Assembly: GCA_934271365.1 (NCBI GenBank)
Contig: CAKQRI010000011.1
Coordinates: forward strand, 1 to 45,162
Direction: 5' to 3'
Length of the DNA stretch: 45,162 bases
From: an uncultured Spirochaetales bacterium
GTDB lineage: Bacteria; Spirochaetota; Spirochaetia; Sphaerochaetales; Sphaerochaetaceae
The translations under genes and the position numbers were made by a program. The notes under the pieces are model-generated. The model made no database searches. It saw only the letters and a program-made list of their open reading frames with translations, and was not told the DNA's origin. Below, one piece after another: positions 8,733 to 18,186 of this stretch. Every line of letters begins with the position of its first letter. Position 1 is the stretch's first letter.

Positions 8733-9599
8733 TCACCCCTTTACTGATCCAGCAGTAAGTCCTGTGAGGAAATATTTATTAGCGAAAATATAGATGCATA
8801 TAATAGGAACAATGGATATAGCACTTCCTGCAAACATAATATTCCATGCAGCTGTCGCATCTCCGGTAGATTTAAGCATTACTACACCTACAGTCAGCGG
8901 TCTCATTGCTGGCCTGCTCATTGTGAATACAAGAGGGACTATGTACTGGTTCCAGCCGGCTCTGAATGAAAGGAGACCAATTGTAGCAAGAATAGGCTTC
9001 ATCAGCGGCAGTATTATCTTGTAATAAATCTGGAAGAACGTGCAGCCATCAATCGTCGCAGCTTCATCGAGCTCCTTTGGAAGGCTGTTTACAAATCCCC
9101 TGCACAGGAACACATTCCTAGCCTGGCCAGAGCCAACTGCAATCAGGATAACGCTCAGAAGGCTTTTATTGAGATTAACCTTAACAGCAAGCTCAAATAG
9201 AGGACGGAGCGTAACAGAGCCAACATTCACAAACATGAATGCAATATAGAGACTATAAAGAAGCTCTTTAAAGCGGAATTTAGCACGTGAGAAGATATAG
9301 CCAGCAGAACTTGCAACAAGAAGCGTCAGAATCATCACACCGAAGCTTATGATTAAGCTGTTTATTGTATATCTTGAGAAATTAGCCTGCTTCCACGCAT
9401 CAGCATAGTTTGTAAGGATGAATTTCTTAGGAAGAAGCCTTGTACCTCCCATAAGAAGCTCCTGGTTCTCCTTAAAAGATCCAAGGATGATATAGAAGAT
9501 AGGATATAGAATGATCAGAGCTGCAAAAAGCATTATGCAGAATATGACAGCACGCCAGATTTTATCTTTAGTAGAGAATATTTCTTTTTTCTTGCTCAT
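8733..9599 (-). CDS. ABC sugar permease, MalG type
   Basis: Second permease of the MalFG-like importer. About six membrane segments; the EAA loop contains LDEAATIDGCTFFQIYYKII before LPLMKP; it ends LTGLTAGSVKG. The start is set at ATG 9599 (MSKKKEIF) because AAGGAG lies six bases upstream; the longer frame back to 9665 would overlap the preceding permease by 56 bases and has no ribosome site. It is four bases ahead of the first 800-aa paralogue, so transport and cytoplasmic processing are encoded in one transcript. Confidence 0.92.
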   Translation of the reverse strand: MSKKKEIFSTKDKIWRAVIFCIMLFAALIILYPIFYIILGSFKENQELLMGGTRLLPKKFILTNYADAWKQANFSRYTINSLIISFGVMILTLLVASSAGYIFSRAKFRFKELLYSLYIAFMFVNVGSVTLRPLFELAVKVNLNKSLLSVILIAVGSGQARNVFLCRGFVNSLPKELDEAATIDGCTFFQIYYKIILPLMKPILATIGLLSFRAGWNQYIVPLVFTMSRPAMRPLTVGVVMLKSTGDATAAWNIMFAGSAISIVPIICIYIFANKYFLTGLTAGSVKG

Positions 9600-9609
9600 A
9601 TGTGACTCC

Positions 9610-10518
9610 TTATACAACATCATCCAGGCGTCTGGCTGCAAACAGATAGATTGCTGTGACAACACCTATGATCAGAGCTGCTACTATAGAAAGAAGTGTG
9701 CCATATCCAATCTGAGGCATTGAATCCGGAGCAAACATAAGATTGTAAATATAGGAGAACATTACATGTGATCTGTTATTAGGTCCACCGTTTGTAAGTA
9801 CGAGGATTGATTCGTAATCCTTGAATGCTCCTGTAATTGCAAGAAGCAGAATTGTCTTCATTATTGGAGATAGCATAGGAAGAGTGACATGGAAGAATGT
9901 CTGCAATCCGCTTGCCCCATCAATCTTGCAGCTCTCATATATCTCAGATGGGATGCTGGCAAGTCCCGATACGAATAGAATCATATAGTTTCCAAGGCCA
10001 CCCCAGATTGCCGCGATAATAATGGAGGTCATAACGTAATGAGGATCGCCAAGCCAGTCTATAGGAGAAGATATTAAATGCAGATTTGAAAGCACTACGT
10101 TAAGAGGACCATTGAATACAGCGAATATGAAAGAAAAGATAAGGCTATATACAGCAGAGCTTATAACTGTAGGCATAAAATATACTCCACGGAAGAAATT
10201 GGAGCCTTTTATATTTAGGTTCAGAAGAACCGCAGCGCCAAGAGATAAAGGCACTATGAATATCAGCTTAAAGAAAGCATACTCAAAAGTATGCAGGACA
10301 CTAGTCCAGAATACCTTATCAGATAGCATCCTCATGAAGTTGTATGCACCTGAGTAGTATGATGTAAATCCGTTATAATCAAAGCATACATATCTGAAAA
10401 GCCAGAAGAACGGATAGATAGAGATTACAATCAGCAGAAACACTGAAGGAGAAATCATTGCACCTATTGCAAAACCATTCTGCTTCACAAGCTTATTGGT
10501 TTTTGTTTTCTTTTTCAT
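9610..10518 (-). CDS. ABC sugar permease, MalF/UgpA type
   Basis: First permease of the second importer. A Lys-rich N-terminus (KKKTKTNKLVK) precedes a first membrane span (MISPSVFLLIVISIYPFFWL). The EAA loop reads YESCKIDGASGLQTFFHVTL followed by PMLSP. NGGPNNRSHVMFSYIY near the C-terminal third is characteristic of MalF/UgpA-type permeases. The start at 10518 has AAGGA six bases upstream. It lies 79 bases after the binding-protein gene, across a strong hairpin. The gene for its ATPase is absent from the window. Confidence 0.92.
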   Translation of the reverse strand: MKKKTKTNKLVKQNGFAIGAMISPSVFLLIVISIYPFFWLFRYVCFDYNGFTSYYSGAYNFMRMLSDKVFWTSVLHTFEYAFFKLIFIVPLSLGAAVLLNLNIKGSNFFRGVYFMPTVISSAVYSLIFSFIFAVFNGPLNVVLSNLHLISSPIDWLGDPHYVMTSIIIAAIWGGLGNYMILFVSGLASIPSEIYESCKIDGASGLQTFFHVTLPMLSPIMKTILLLAITGAFKDYESILVLTNGGPNNRSHVMFSYIYNLMFAPDSMPQIGYGTLLSIVAALIIGVVTAIYLFAARRLDDVV

Positions 10519-10535
10519 TTGAAATCCTTAAAAGA

Positions 10536-10568
10536 GGCAATACTCTCTCAAAAAGGGAGAGCATTGCC
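10536..10568 (-). promoter_or_regulatory. Intercistronic hairpin between binding protein and MalF-type permease
   Basis: A 14-bp stem with one mismatch (outer arms GGCAAT/ATTGCC, inner arms CTCTC/GAGAG) closes a five-base loop. It lies just after the binding-protein stop and before the permease ribosome site. It probably sets a higher level of binding protein than permease, as the maltose operon intercistronic elements do. The importer at 2092-2124 has the same arrangement. Confidence 0.65.
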
Positions 10569-10597
10569 ATTAAAATAATCCAGAGATAAGTCAATAA

Positions 10598-11983
10598 TTA
10601 TTTTGTAAGGTATTCTGGTGTACCTTCATTTGGCTTCATTGGATCAAAGCCCTTGATAACAAGCCTCTTTGTCTTTCCAAGCTTAACATCTCTATCGAGA
10701 GCTTCATTATAGCGCTGTGTAAGATCGGCAAGAGCACCATCAATATCATCAATCTGGCCGAAGCAGATGGCAGTAAGAACATTCTTGTAATCCTGGCCTG
10801 AGATATCAACACTAGGCACAGCAGGGAGAGTCTTCTCATAATCCTTGAGAGCAAAGTCTGCTAAGCGGCCTGTCTTTGAGGAATCAACAATGCCCTGCAT
10901 ATATGGAGAGAGAGGAAGAGCATAACCTGCTTCCAGATATCCCTTAAGGAAATCCTCACTCTGCATGAAGCGGATGAATTCCCATGCTGCATCTGGATGC
11001 TTGCATGCTGATACAATAAGATAGCCTTTCTGATAAGGAGCTGTCACTGATCCGTGAGTCTCACCATCAAGAGTAGGAAGATCTGCTACTACCCATTCAA
11101 AATCCTTAATTGGGAACTGCTCTGTAAATACGCCTGCTTCCTGAGATGCATTAGCCCAGATTCCGAATGTACCAGCAACAAACTGAGCTCTCATTGCATC
11201 TACGCCCTGAGACTGTGAGCCTGGGAAGAATGTCTTACTCTTGCTGATCTCAACGAACTTCTTCATGATATCTGCATAACCTGAGAAGTCGAAGCGGCCA
11301 TTCTCATAATCATAGAAGTAAATACCGCTTCTCTGGCAAACACCTTCCATCCAGCGAGGGAACCATGGAGACTTAACGAAGCCAACACCATAATAATTTC
11401 CAGCACCAGCCTTTGCCATATCTGCAGAAAGAGCAACAAGCTCATCGATTGTCTTTGGAAGCTCAGTCCATCCAGCCTTTTCCACGAGGCTCTTGTTATA
11501 GATCATCCTAGATCCGCTTCTTACAGTAGATGGAATCCAATAGACATTTCCATTGATAGCGGTTACACCGTCAACGATATACTCATTTGCATTTGTGACC
11601 TTCTGATATTCAGCATCCTTTATATAATCATTAAGAGGAATAACAATGCCAGACTCTGCAAATGCCTTCATATTCCAGCCACCTGAATTTGCGCTGATAG
11701 AGAAGATATCAGGAGCTGTTCCTGCAGAATAAGCCATAGTAATCATATTAGGAAGGCTATCAGAAACGACTGTCATCTCAACCTTTATATTCTTGCCATT
11801 AGTAGCATTGAATTCAGCAATCTTAGATTCAACATAGTTGAGATCGTGGCGGTCTCCTGTCCAGAATGTGAGAGTAACAGGCTCATTGGAAGAAGAAGAG
11901 CTCTTTGCTTCACTTGTGCCCTGTGCAAAAACAAAAGAGACTGAAAGACATGCAATCAGTAAAAACGATAGGATTTTCTTCAT
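10598..11983 (-). CDS. Extracellular sugar-binding protein, family 1
   Basis: 461 aa periplasmic binding protein. The signal peptide MKKILSFLLIACLSVSFVFA ends in an Ala site and is followed by QGTSEAKSSSSSNEP, a short flexible linker; there is a Cys at residue 12 but no proper lipobox. The mature part begins VTLTFWTGDRHD, and GTAPDIFSIS and WEFIRFMQSEDFLKGY are typical of the SBP_bac_1 family. AAAGGAG lies just upstream of ATG 11983. It heads the operon that includes two permeases and the two 800-aa proteins, and is transcribed divergently from the response regulator at 12144, so it is probably under that regulator's control. Confidence 0.92.
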   Translation of the reverse strand: MKKILSFLLIACLSVSFVFAQGTSEAKSSSSSNEPVTLTFWTGDRHDLNYVESKIAEFNATNGKNIKVEMTVVSDSLPNMITMAYSAGTAPDIFSISANSGGWNMKAFAESGIVIPLNDYIKDAEYQKVTNANEYIVDGVTAINGNVYWIPSTVRSGSRMIYNKSLVEKAGWTELPKTIDELVALSADMAKAGAGNYYGVGFVKSPWFPRWMEGVCQRSGIYFYDYENGRFDFSGYADIMKKFVEISKSKTFFPGSQSQGVDAMRAQFVAGTFGIWANASQEAGVFTEQFPIKDFEWVVADLPTLDGETHGSVTAPYQKGYLIVSACKHPDAAWEFIRFMQSEDFLKGYLEAGYALPLSPYMQGIVDSSKTGRLADFALKDYEKTLPAVPSVDISGQDYKNVLTAICFGQIDDIDGALADLTQRYNEALDRDVKLGKTKRLVIKGFDPMKPNEGTPEYLTK

Positions 11984-12005
11984 ATAAACTCCTTTTTTTA
12001 AGAAA

Positions 12006-12033
12006 ATCCTAAACCTGTTTTCCTTGCCGTCAA
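12006..12033 (-). promoter_or_regulatory. Sigma-70-type promoter for the second importer operon
   Basis: Minus-strand TTGACG (12028-12033) and TAGGAT (12006-12011) are 16 bases apart. The -35 overlaps the TGTCATTGA block shared with the first importer promoter, which supports coordinated control. Confidence 0.5.
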
Positions 12034-12058
12034 TGACAGGTTCTAAGGAAAATGTAAC
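12017..12058. promoter_or_regulatory. Candidate operator shared with 3744-3787
   Basis: Plus-strand blocks GTTTTC (12017-12022), TCAATGACA (12030-12038) and AATGTAAC (12051-12058). See 3744-3787. The order, near-identical spacing and nine-base identical core make chance similarity unlikely. The site lies in the divergent region shared with the response-regulator gene. Confidence 0.5.
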
Positions 12059-12143
12059 ACTTTATCATATATATTTGCGGGAACATAAAAACTGAAGAAA
12101 TCATCAATATGAATCATATGGTAATTTATAGTATACTTCAGCT

Positions 12144-13697
12144 ATGGGAAAAGACTTGAATACAGTTCTTATAGTTGATAACGAACCCACAATATGCCAG
12201 GGAATAAATACATCTATTGACTGGAATGGCCTAGGCTTAATCTCTGCAGGATGTGCTTACAGCGGTGAAACTGCACTCAAGATCATAAGAAAAATCAGGC
12301 CTTCAATCATAATAACGGATATAAGAATGCCTGGAATGTCCGGGATTGAGATGATGAAGAAAGCCAGGGAAGAGAACATTGATTCAGACTTCATCATAAT
12401 CTCAGCCTATGAGGATTTCTCTTATGCAAAAGAAGCATTGACACTTGGTGCAAAAGACTATCTATTGAAGCCTTTCCAGGCTAAGTCACTCAATCAGCTT
12501 CTTTCCAGGATAATAAAGCAGAAAGAGAACTCCATTACCTTAGATGCATCAAGTCTGAGAATTCTTAAGCAAAGCCAGAAAAGAGAGTTCTGCCTTTCTC
12601 TGATAGAAAGCCATATCAATGATAATGAGAGCATAGATAGGGAAATAGAGAATCTTGGACTCAATATAAAGAATGAAGAAGCAAGGATTGCTGTGATATC
12701 ACACGATGGCACTCACGATTTCAATGAGCTTAGCCATATAATATCAAAGAACATGCCAGTTGCAGGAACTGAGCAATTCAAGATAAATGCAACAAGAATC
12801 GGACTAATATTCAATACAAGAAACATCTCTGACATTTCTTTATATTTCAAACATATATATGAAACAGTGAAAAAAGGATACCCTGAACTTAGATTCGGAA
12901 TAGGGAAAGAGATAAAATCGCTTGCTGATGCAGAGGAGTCTTATAACTCCTCTCTCATTGCTCTTTCTTACCGGATATATAATCAGAATAGGATAATATT
13001 CAATTATGATGAAATTCCAGCGAGCTCTGCAACTGGCACATCTCCGGTTGATTATTCTGGATATGATGAGCTTTTTGCTGCTATATGCCAGCAGAATAGA
13101 GATAAGATAAAAGAACTGACAGATGAGTTCTTCAGTCTTCTGTTCTATATTCCTGAACCGCCTCCAAGCTACGTGAAAGGCAAATGCCTATTCCTCATCT
13201 CAGACATGCAGAACAGGATACGGAATGTCTTTCATGCAGAAGATAAGGATTTCGAGGAAAATATTGATATTGTATCTGTACTCAGCATGAGTCTGCTGAG
13301 AAGCTCTGTTGCAGAGCTTCTCATCGAATATGCAGAAGGAGTCATCCCTCGCCTAAGAGCAGAAAATGATCCTATAATCCACCATACAAAGCAGTATATA
13401 GAAAACCATATAAATGAGTTTCCCACCGCATCACAGATTGCAGATAAAGTCAGCATGAACTCCCAGTACTTTCCTATATACTTCAGAGAGAAGGCTGGGA
13501 TAACACTCAGGGATTTCATAATAAAGACAAAATGCGAACTTGCAAAAAAGCTATTAATGGAAGATGAGCTCAGTGTACAGGAGATTTCACAGCATCTGGG
13601 ATATTCTGATATAAGAAGCTTTATAAGGGCATTCAAGAAATATTCAGATATGACGCCTACAGAGTATCAGAGGAAGTTCAGGCCAGTATGTCGATGA
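12144..13697 (+). CDS. YesN-type response regulator with AraC DNA-binding domain
   Basis: Two-component regulator of 517 aa. The receiver domain covers ~6-125 with acidic residues D12 and E14, phospho-acceptor D59 in IITDIRMPGMSG and K109 in LLKPF. A linker of ~270 aa, as usual in YesN proteins, leads to two AraC-type helix-turn-helix motifs at ~410-515 (PTASQIADKVSMNSQYF; VQEISQHLGYSDIRSFIRAF) ending in MTPTEYQRKF. It overlaps the histidine kinase gene by 10 bases. There is no ribosome site before ATG 12144; TATACT (12132-12137) ends six bases upstream, so the mRNA may be leaderless. Likely targets are the adjacent importer/lyase-like operon and perhaps the one at 3708. Confidence 0.92.
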   Translation: MGKDLNTVLIVDNEPTICQGINTSIDWNGLGLISAGCAYSGETALKIIRKIRPSIIITDIRMPGMSGIEMMKKAREENIDSDFIIISAYEDFSYAKEALTLGAKDYLLKPFQAKSLNQLLSRIIKQKENSITLDASSLRILKQSQKREFCLSLIESHINDNESIDREIENLGLNIKNEEARIAVISHDGTHDFNELSHIISKNMPVAGTEQFKINATRIGLIFNTRNISDISLYFKHIYETVKKGYPELRFGIGKEIKSLADAEESYNSSLIALSYRIYNQNRIIFNYDEIPASSATGTSPVDYSGYDELFAAICQQNRDKIKELTDEFFSLLFYIPEPPPSYVKGKCLFLISDMQNRIRNVFHAEDKDFEENIDIVSVLSMSLLRSSVAELLIEYAEGVIPRLRAENDPIIHHTKQYIENHINEFPTASQIADKVSMNSQYFPIYFREKAGITLRDFIIKTKCELAKKLLMEDELSVQEISQHLGYSDIRSFIRAFKKYSDMTPTEYQRKFRPVCR

Positions 13698-15376
13698 AGT
13701 CAAGATTCAGAAATCTATCAATAAAGGAGAAGATAGCACTCAGCATGAATGGTGTTATCCTGCTGCTCCTGCTTCTTGTATATGCAATCTCAATAATATT
13801 CTTCTCTGTATTTATCAGGAATGATACATATGCATCATATAATAATCTTATAGACAATATAGGATTAAGACTTGATTATCATTATCAGAGCATCATAAAT
13901 TATATAATCTCTCTCCATACAAATACGGAATTCACATCTCTTGCATCAGATTTCGAAAATAAGTTTATTCCTCAATATCAGAAGCAGATAGAAGCGCAGC
14001 CATTCATCTCAGGCCTGATAGGCAGCAGCGCTCTTATTGAACAGGCCATAATAGCAGATAGAAATGGTGCAGTATACAGCAACTTCACTCTGGATATGAG
14101 ACACACGGAAAATGTTGCAGAGCTCAGGGATTCTGGAAGCATCAGGCTAATTCCATATGAGGATTATTCCTTTGTTGTAAACAAATCAGAGGTAATGCCT
14201 TTAGTCATACCTATATACGAAATAGATGATAGAGTCTTCTCATTCTCTGGAAACAGCACACAATATCGATACAGCTTCATACTGTTCATTCCATATACTG
14301 CATTAAGCAAGCTGCTCCGCAATGACCTTAAAGACAATCTGATAGATTTCAGAGTCATTAATAATACTGGAAATACTGTGATTGAAAACAGTGATGGATT
14401 CAACAGCAAAGGTAATTATCTTTTCTCCCTGCCTTTCTTCAATGGAATAGGAGATTTGCAGATACTGCTTTCAAGCCAGAGAATCCATAAGAGAATCATG
14501 ACACTGTCTCTATTGATGATACTGCAGAGCATTATTGTTCTTGCATTTGCAGCCTTCCTGATCATAAGGATATCAGGGCTTCTTGTCAGACCGATAAAGA
14601 TACTTACCAAAATAGTCAAGAGAATAGAGAACGGAACCTACCTAAAGCCATATACAATCAATTCAGATGATGAGATAGGCCTTCTATGCACAGCAATAAA
14701 CCAGATGCATGAGACCATACAGACTCAGATTAAGCATATAACTGTAAGCGAGGAAGAAAAGTACAATCTGAGAATGAAGCTCATCACAGAGCAGATCAAG
14801 CCCCATTTCCTATATAATACATTTGAATACATAAATGCTGAGATTGAAAGCGGTCATAATGGAAATGCCTCTAGAATGCTGATGACTCTCACTGAATATC
14901 TGAGGCTCGGATTGAATAACGGCGAAGAGACATCAACAATTTCCAATGAGATAAGCCACTCAGATGCATATTTAAAAATAATGAACAGCAGATTCCATAG
15001 CAGGATAAAGATGATTCATTCAATTCCAGAAGAATACTGCAATATCAGGATGCCAAAAATGCTTCTTCAGCCTCTCATTGAGAACTCAATAAAGCATGGC
15101 TTCAGAAAGACATCGATTCTTGGAATGATTGAAACTCCGGAGATAATAATCTCTCTAAGCAGAGAAAATCAGAAATATACGCTTATAATCGCAGATAATG
15201 GTGCGGGAATTGATATAAAAAAAGCTGAGGATGCAATTAAGAGCAACAGCATCTCTCAGCATATAGGCCTGCAGAATATATACCAGCGTCTTCTGATGCT
15301 CTATCCAGATACGGCAATAAGGTTCACCTCAATACCATTTTATAAAAATGAGGTGATTATAACATTTACAGCATAA
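13688..15376 (+). CDS. YesM/LytS-type sensor histidine kinase
   Basis: 562 aa membrane kinase. Membrane spans at ~21-43 and ~271-297 flank a ~225 aa extracytoplasmic sensor region. A HAMP segment follows (~298-350). H373 in EQIKPHFLYNTF is the phosphorylated His of the His_kinase family, then the N box QPLIENSIKHGF and the ATP lid DNGAGI and GLQNIYQRL. It overlaps the response-regulator gene, so the two are translated as a pair. ATG 13694 overlapping the upstream stop (ATGA) is an equally possible start. The pair probably senses the imported oligosaccharide or its fragments in the periplasm. Confidence 0.92.
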   Translation: MSMKSRFRNLSIKEKIALSMNGVILLLLLLVYAISIIFFSVFIRNDTYASYNNLIDNIGLRLDYHYQSIINYIISLHTNTEFTSLASDFENKFIPQYQKQIEAQPFISGLIGSSALIEQAIIADRNGAVYSNFTLDMRHTENVAELRDSGSIRLIPYEDYSFVVNKSEVMPLVIPIYEIDDRVFSFSGNSTQYRYSFILFIPYTALSKLLRNDLKDNLIDFRVINNTGNTVIENSDGFNSKGNYLFSLPFFNGIGDLQILLSSQRIHKRIMTLSLLMILQSIIVLAFAAFLIIRISGLLVRPIKILTKIVKRIENGTYLKPYTINSDDEIGLLCTAINQMHETIQTQIKHITVSEEEKYNLRMKLITEQIKPHFLYNTFEYINAEIESGHNGNASRMLMTLTEYLRLGLNNGEETSTISNEISHSDAYLKIMNSRFHSRIKMIHSIPEEYCNIRMPKMLLQPLIENSIKHGFRKTSILGMIETPEIIISLSRENQKYTLIIADNGAGIDIKKAEDAIKSNSISQHIGLQNIYQRLLMLYPDTAIRFTSIPFYKNEVIITFTA

Positions 15377-15382
15377 TAAGAA

Positions 15383-15414
15383 AGAGCCTGGCAAAAGCCA
15401 GACTCTGCTTAATT
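15383..15414. terminator. Bidirectional intrinsic terminator
   Basis: Arms AGAGCCTGGC and GCCAGACTCT (one mismatch) around AAAA. T-rich tracts follow on both strands. It separates the converging kinase gene (plus) and GH88 gene (minus). Confidence 0.8.
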
Positions 15415-16569
15415 TTACCAATAAGCCTTCCAGCCTGGATCTACAAGTCTCTTCAAGGCCTCAACATAGAAGTAATCTCCCCATGTATTGCATTCATCAA
15501 CACCACGGTCTCTTGCATCATTAGTAGGAGTCTTTCTGCAGTAGACTCCATGAAGGAGCTGGCCGTTAGACAGAGCTGGATCCTTGACAGCACACTTTCT
15601 ATAAAGCTCTCCCATCAGCTTTGATGCCTTAACTCTAAGCGCCTCGTCTCCAAGAAGGTCTGACATCTCAAGCATTCCACAGCATGCTATTGCAAGAGCT
15701 GAGGAATCTCTCGATTCTGTGCTTCCATCTGTGAAATCAAAATCCCAATACGGTATCACTGAATCAGGAAGATGGGTAAGGAAGAAGCCAAGTGTACGCC
15801 TGAACACATCAAGAGCCCTAGGAGATGCTGTATATCTATAAGCTAGCGCTGAGCCATAGATTCCCCATGCCTGTCCACGGGCCCATGCACTATCATTTCT
15901 ATTTCCCTGATGGGTTGCACCATGAAGAGGAAGCCCTGTATCAGGATCAAAATAGTATGTATGGTATGTAGAATCATCAGGACGCAGAACATGCTCGATA
16001 GATGTCTTGAAATGTGCCAGAGCTATATCTCTATAATGGCTATTCCCTGTCTCTTCTGAAGCCCAGAAAAGAAGAGGTATATTCATCAGACAATCAATAA
16101 TCAGACGATAATTGGTGCGTGCACCTATAGGCCCCCAAGCCTGTATGAACTGGCCCTTTTCCTGGAATCTGGATGCAAGATAATCAGCAGCCTTGATTGC
16201 ACTGTCCCTTCCATCCTTGCTTCCATATAGCTTGTAGCCAGCAACACAGGATGGTGAGAACAAGAAGCCCATATCGTGGTTATCAATATTCACCTTCTCA
16301 TCAATCCTGAACTTGAAGTCGCCTACATGCTCCAGGGCCTTTCTCTTGAAGTCCTTTCTTCCTGTAAGCTCATAGAGGACATTGATCTCTCCTGTCCACA
16401 TTCCGTTCGTCCACTCATTGTTATCTGATTTCGGATAGAAATCATCTGTGCTATGGGAAGGCTTAAAACCATCTGTGAGCATCTCTATTGCTCTCTCTGT
16501 TTGCCTCTCTGCTGCTTTAAGAGCTTCATCAAGCTCTGTAAAATCTTTTAAATTATCAACATCTACCAT
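15415..16569 (-). CDS. Unsaturated glucuronyl hydrolase, GH88
   Basis: 384 aa, no signal peptide, so cytoplasmic. GH88 enzymes remove the 4,5-unsaturated uronic acid that polysaccharide lyases leave at the non-reducing end of glycosaminoglycan or related oligosaccharides. Visible marks: WTNGMWTGEI (~53-62), D99 in NIDNHDMGF and D159 in RLIIDCLMN, matching the two conserved Asp of the family; HTYYFD (~203-208); and GNRNDSAWARGQAWGIYG (~222-239). Length matches the family. It follows the PHP/DUF3604 gene by 7 bases and ends at a terminator. Its presence implies that a lyase step occurs upstream in the pathway, which makes the 800-aa paralogues more interesting. Confidence 0.93.
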   Translation of the reverse strand: MVDVDNLKDFTELDEALKAAERQTERAIEMLTDGFKPSHSTDDFYPKSDNNEWTNGMWTGEINVLYELTGRKDFKRKALEHVGDFKFRIDEKVNIDNHDMGFLFSPSCVAGYKLYGSKDGRDSAIKAADYLASRFQEKGQFIQAWGPIGARTNYRLIIDCLMNIPLLFWASEETGNSHYRDIALAHFKTSIEHVLRPDDSTYHTYYFDPDTGLPLHGATHQGNRNDSAWARGQAWGIYGSALAYRYTASPRALDVFRRTLGFFLTHLPDSVIPYWDFDFTDGSTESRDSSALAIACCGMLEMSDLLGDEALRVKASKLMGELYRKCAVKDPALSNGQLLHGVYCRKTPTNDARDRGVDECNTWGDYFYVEALKRLVDPGWKAYW

Positions 16570-16576
16570 ATGATTC

Positions 16577-18169
16577 CTACCTGAATGATACTGGAGATGT
16601 GAAGACTACATCTCCATGCTTCTCGTATGCACGGAGGTAAATAGCCCCCTGATTCTCTGTCTCAAGCTCAACATCAAGATGCGCAACTGATTCAGATGTC
16701 GGAACAAAACGCCCGATCTCAACAGCAGGAGAGACAAACCCATCAACATATTCAGAAGTCTGTTCCTCCTTAAGCTCTGCAAGAGTATACTTATATTCCC
16801 TCTCTACAGTCCTACCGCTCCAGCATACCTTAGCCTTAAGTGTTATGATTGTATCATCGGAGCCGTCAACCTCTAGAACAAATCCATTGCTGCTATCTGT
16901 CTGTGCAGTAGCATTTCCATCTGTCACTACATGTAGGGAAATTCCATTGTCATTTCTGGCAATATGAGGCAGTACAGCGCTTCCATCTGCAGGAACATCC
17001 AGAGGATCAACCATGTCTATTCCACGAAGTCTTGGAGTTGCTGAGAGAACACTTCCATTCTCAACAGAAAGCTCTATATCCCATGTTGCGCTCTTATGCT
17101 TCTTTCCCCACCCGAACATGAATGAGATGAAGCCCTTATTCTCATCTTTGCATCCTGCTTCGAAATTATATTTGCCTGCAATAACACGGCCATCCTGAAT
17201 AAGCTCAACCTTCTCCAGCCTATCATAAGCTGCAACAAAGGCCTCTGCATGTATCTTTCCTTCATGCTTCGGCGCAATATGCCCCGCTCTTACTCCATTT
17301 ACAAAGAGAGCTGTCTCTATAGGATCACCTGATGCAGCAGTAGTCGCTCTATCATTCAATGCATTCCATACGCTATCTCTAGAAAGGCTTTCTGCATAAA
17401 TCACTGTACGGCCAGAACCATAGCTTCCTGGAGCTGAGTTATGATGATCTGTAGAACCTACTACTCCGAAATGCTTTCCAAGCTGAAGCCCTCCCTGATA
17501 TGTATTCTTCTCAGATCTCGGCCCCATTGTATGAAGATATTTAGGAGTTGCTTCATAGCTCTCTGAACAGCCATGCATAGAAATGATCTCAACAAGCGGA
17601 GATGGCTCTTCTCTATAGTGGCTCCAGCTGATTCCTCTCCAGCCTTCTTTATAGCCAATGTGATGCGGTGTGCAGAGATAATGCTCTCTCTGGCTCTCAT
17701 CAGCATTGACAAGATTGATTAACCGTCTGTCTTCTTCTCCTTCTGGAACAGGATCTGGAAGCGGCTCTGAAGGATTCTTGCAGAGAATAGTATAATCACC
17801 ATAAATGAAGCTATGGTATTCATATGATGGGAAAGGTATGAAGCTATCAGTCTCTGATGCTGCCATGCACTCCAGATAATGAGGCCAGTTTCTTCTGAGC
17901 TTTGCAAAGCCCTTTCTATGATATTCCTTTACATCCTCTGGAATGTTCTTTCCTTCCTCATCCATATCAGGCCAGGCAAAATGACCTGTTACAGAGAAGA
18001 AATCCAGCTGTTCTCTTGCAAAAGAGATGGCATCCTCTATTCTTCCGTAGCCATAGCTTATTCCTGAATGGTTGTGAATATCACCAACATAGGCATTGAG
18101 ACGAGAAACCTCTTCATAAAGGCCGCTTGCCTCTAGCTCCTTTCTGAAATTAATGCTGATCCTGTTCAA
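16577..18169 (-). CDS. PHP-domain protein, DUF3604-like
   Basis: 530 aa. The N-terminal metal-site motif D30-I-H32-N-H34 (GDIHNHSG), HxGxxxY-like features and GVVGSTDHHNSAPGSYGSGR fit a PHP metal-dependent hydrolase of the DUF3604 group. A beta-sandwich tail begins near ALFVNGVRAGH and VELIQDGRVIAG. The start is TTG 18169, with AAGGA five bases upstream; there is no in-frame ATG before the catalytic motif, so the TTG is needed. It sits between sulfatase and GH88 in one operon. DUF3604 proteins often accompany sulfatases in glycan loci, but the reaction is not known to me. Confidence 0.8.
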   Translation of the reverse strand: MNRISINFRKELEASGLYEEVSRLNAYVGDIHNHSGISYGYGRIEDAISFAREQLDFFSVTGHFAWPDMDEEGKNIPEDVKEYHRKGFAKLRRNWPHYLECMAASETDSFIPFPSYEYHSFIYGDYTILCKNPSEPLPDPVPEGEEDRRLINLVNADESQREHYLCTPHHIGYKEGWRGISWSHYREEPSPLVEIISMHGCSESYEATPKYLHTMGPRSEKNTYQGGLQLGKHFGVVGSTDHHNSAPGSYGSGRTVIYAESLSRDSVWNALNDRATTAASGDPIETALFVNGVRAGHIAPKHEGKIHAEAFVAAYDRLEKVELIQDGRVIAGKYNFEAGCKDENKGFISFMFGWGKKHKSATWDIELSVENGSVLSATPRLRGIDMVDPLDVPADGSAVLPHIARNDNGISLHVVTDGNATAQTDSSNGFVLEVDGSDDTIITLKAKVCWSGRTVEREYKYTLAELKEEQTSEYVDGFVSPAVEIGRFVPTSESVAHLDVELETENQGAIYLRAYEKHGDVVFTSPVSFR

Positions 18170-18186
18170 TCTAATCCTTCCTTTTT

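Noticed and set aside
12494..12712. Minus-strand frame inside the response regulator
   Set aside because: Shadow of a well-supported gene.
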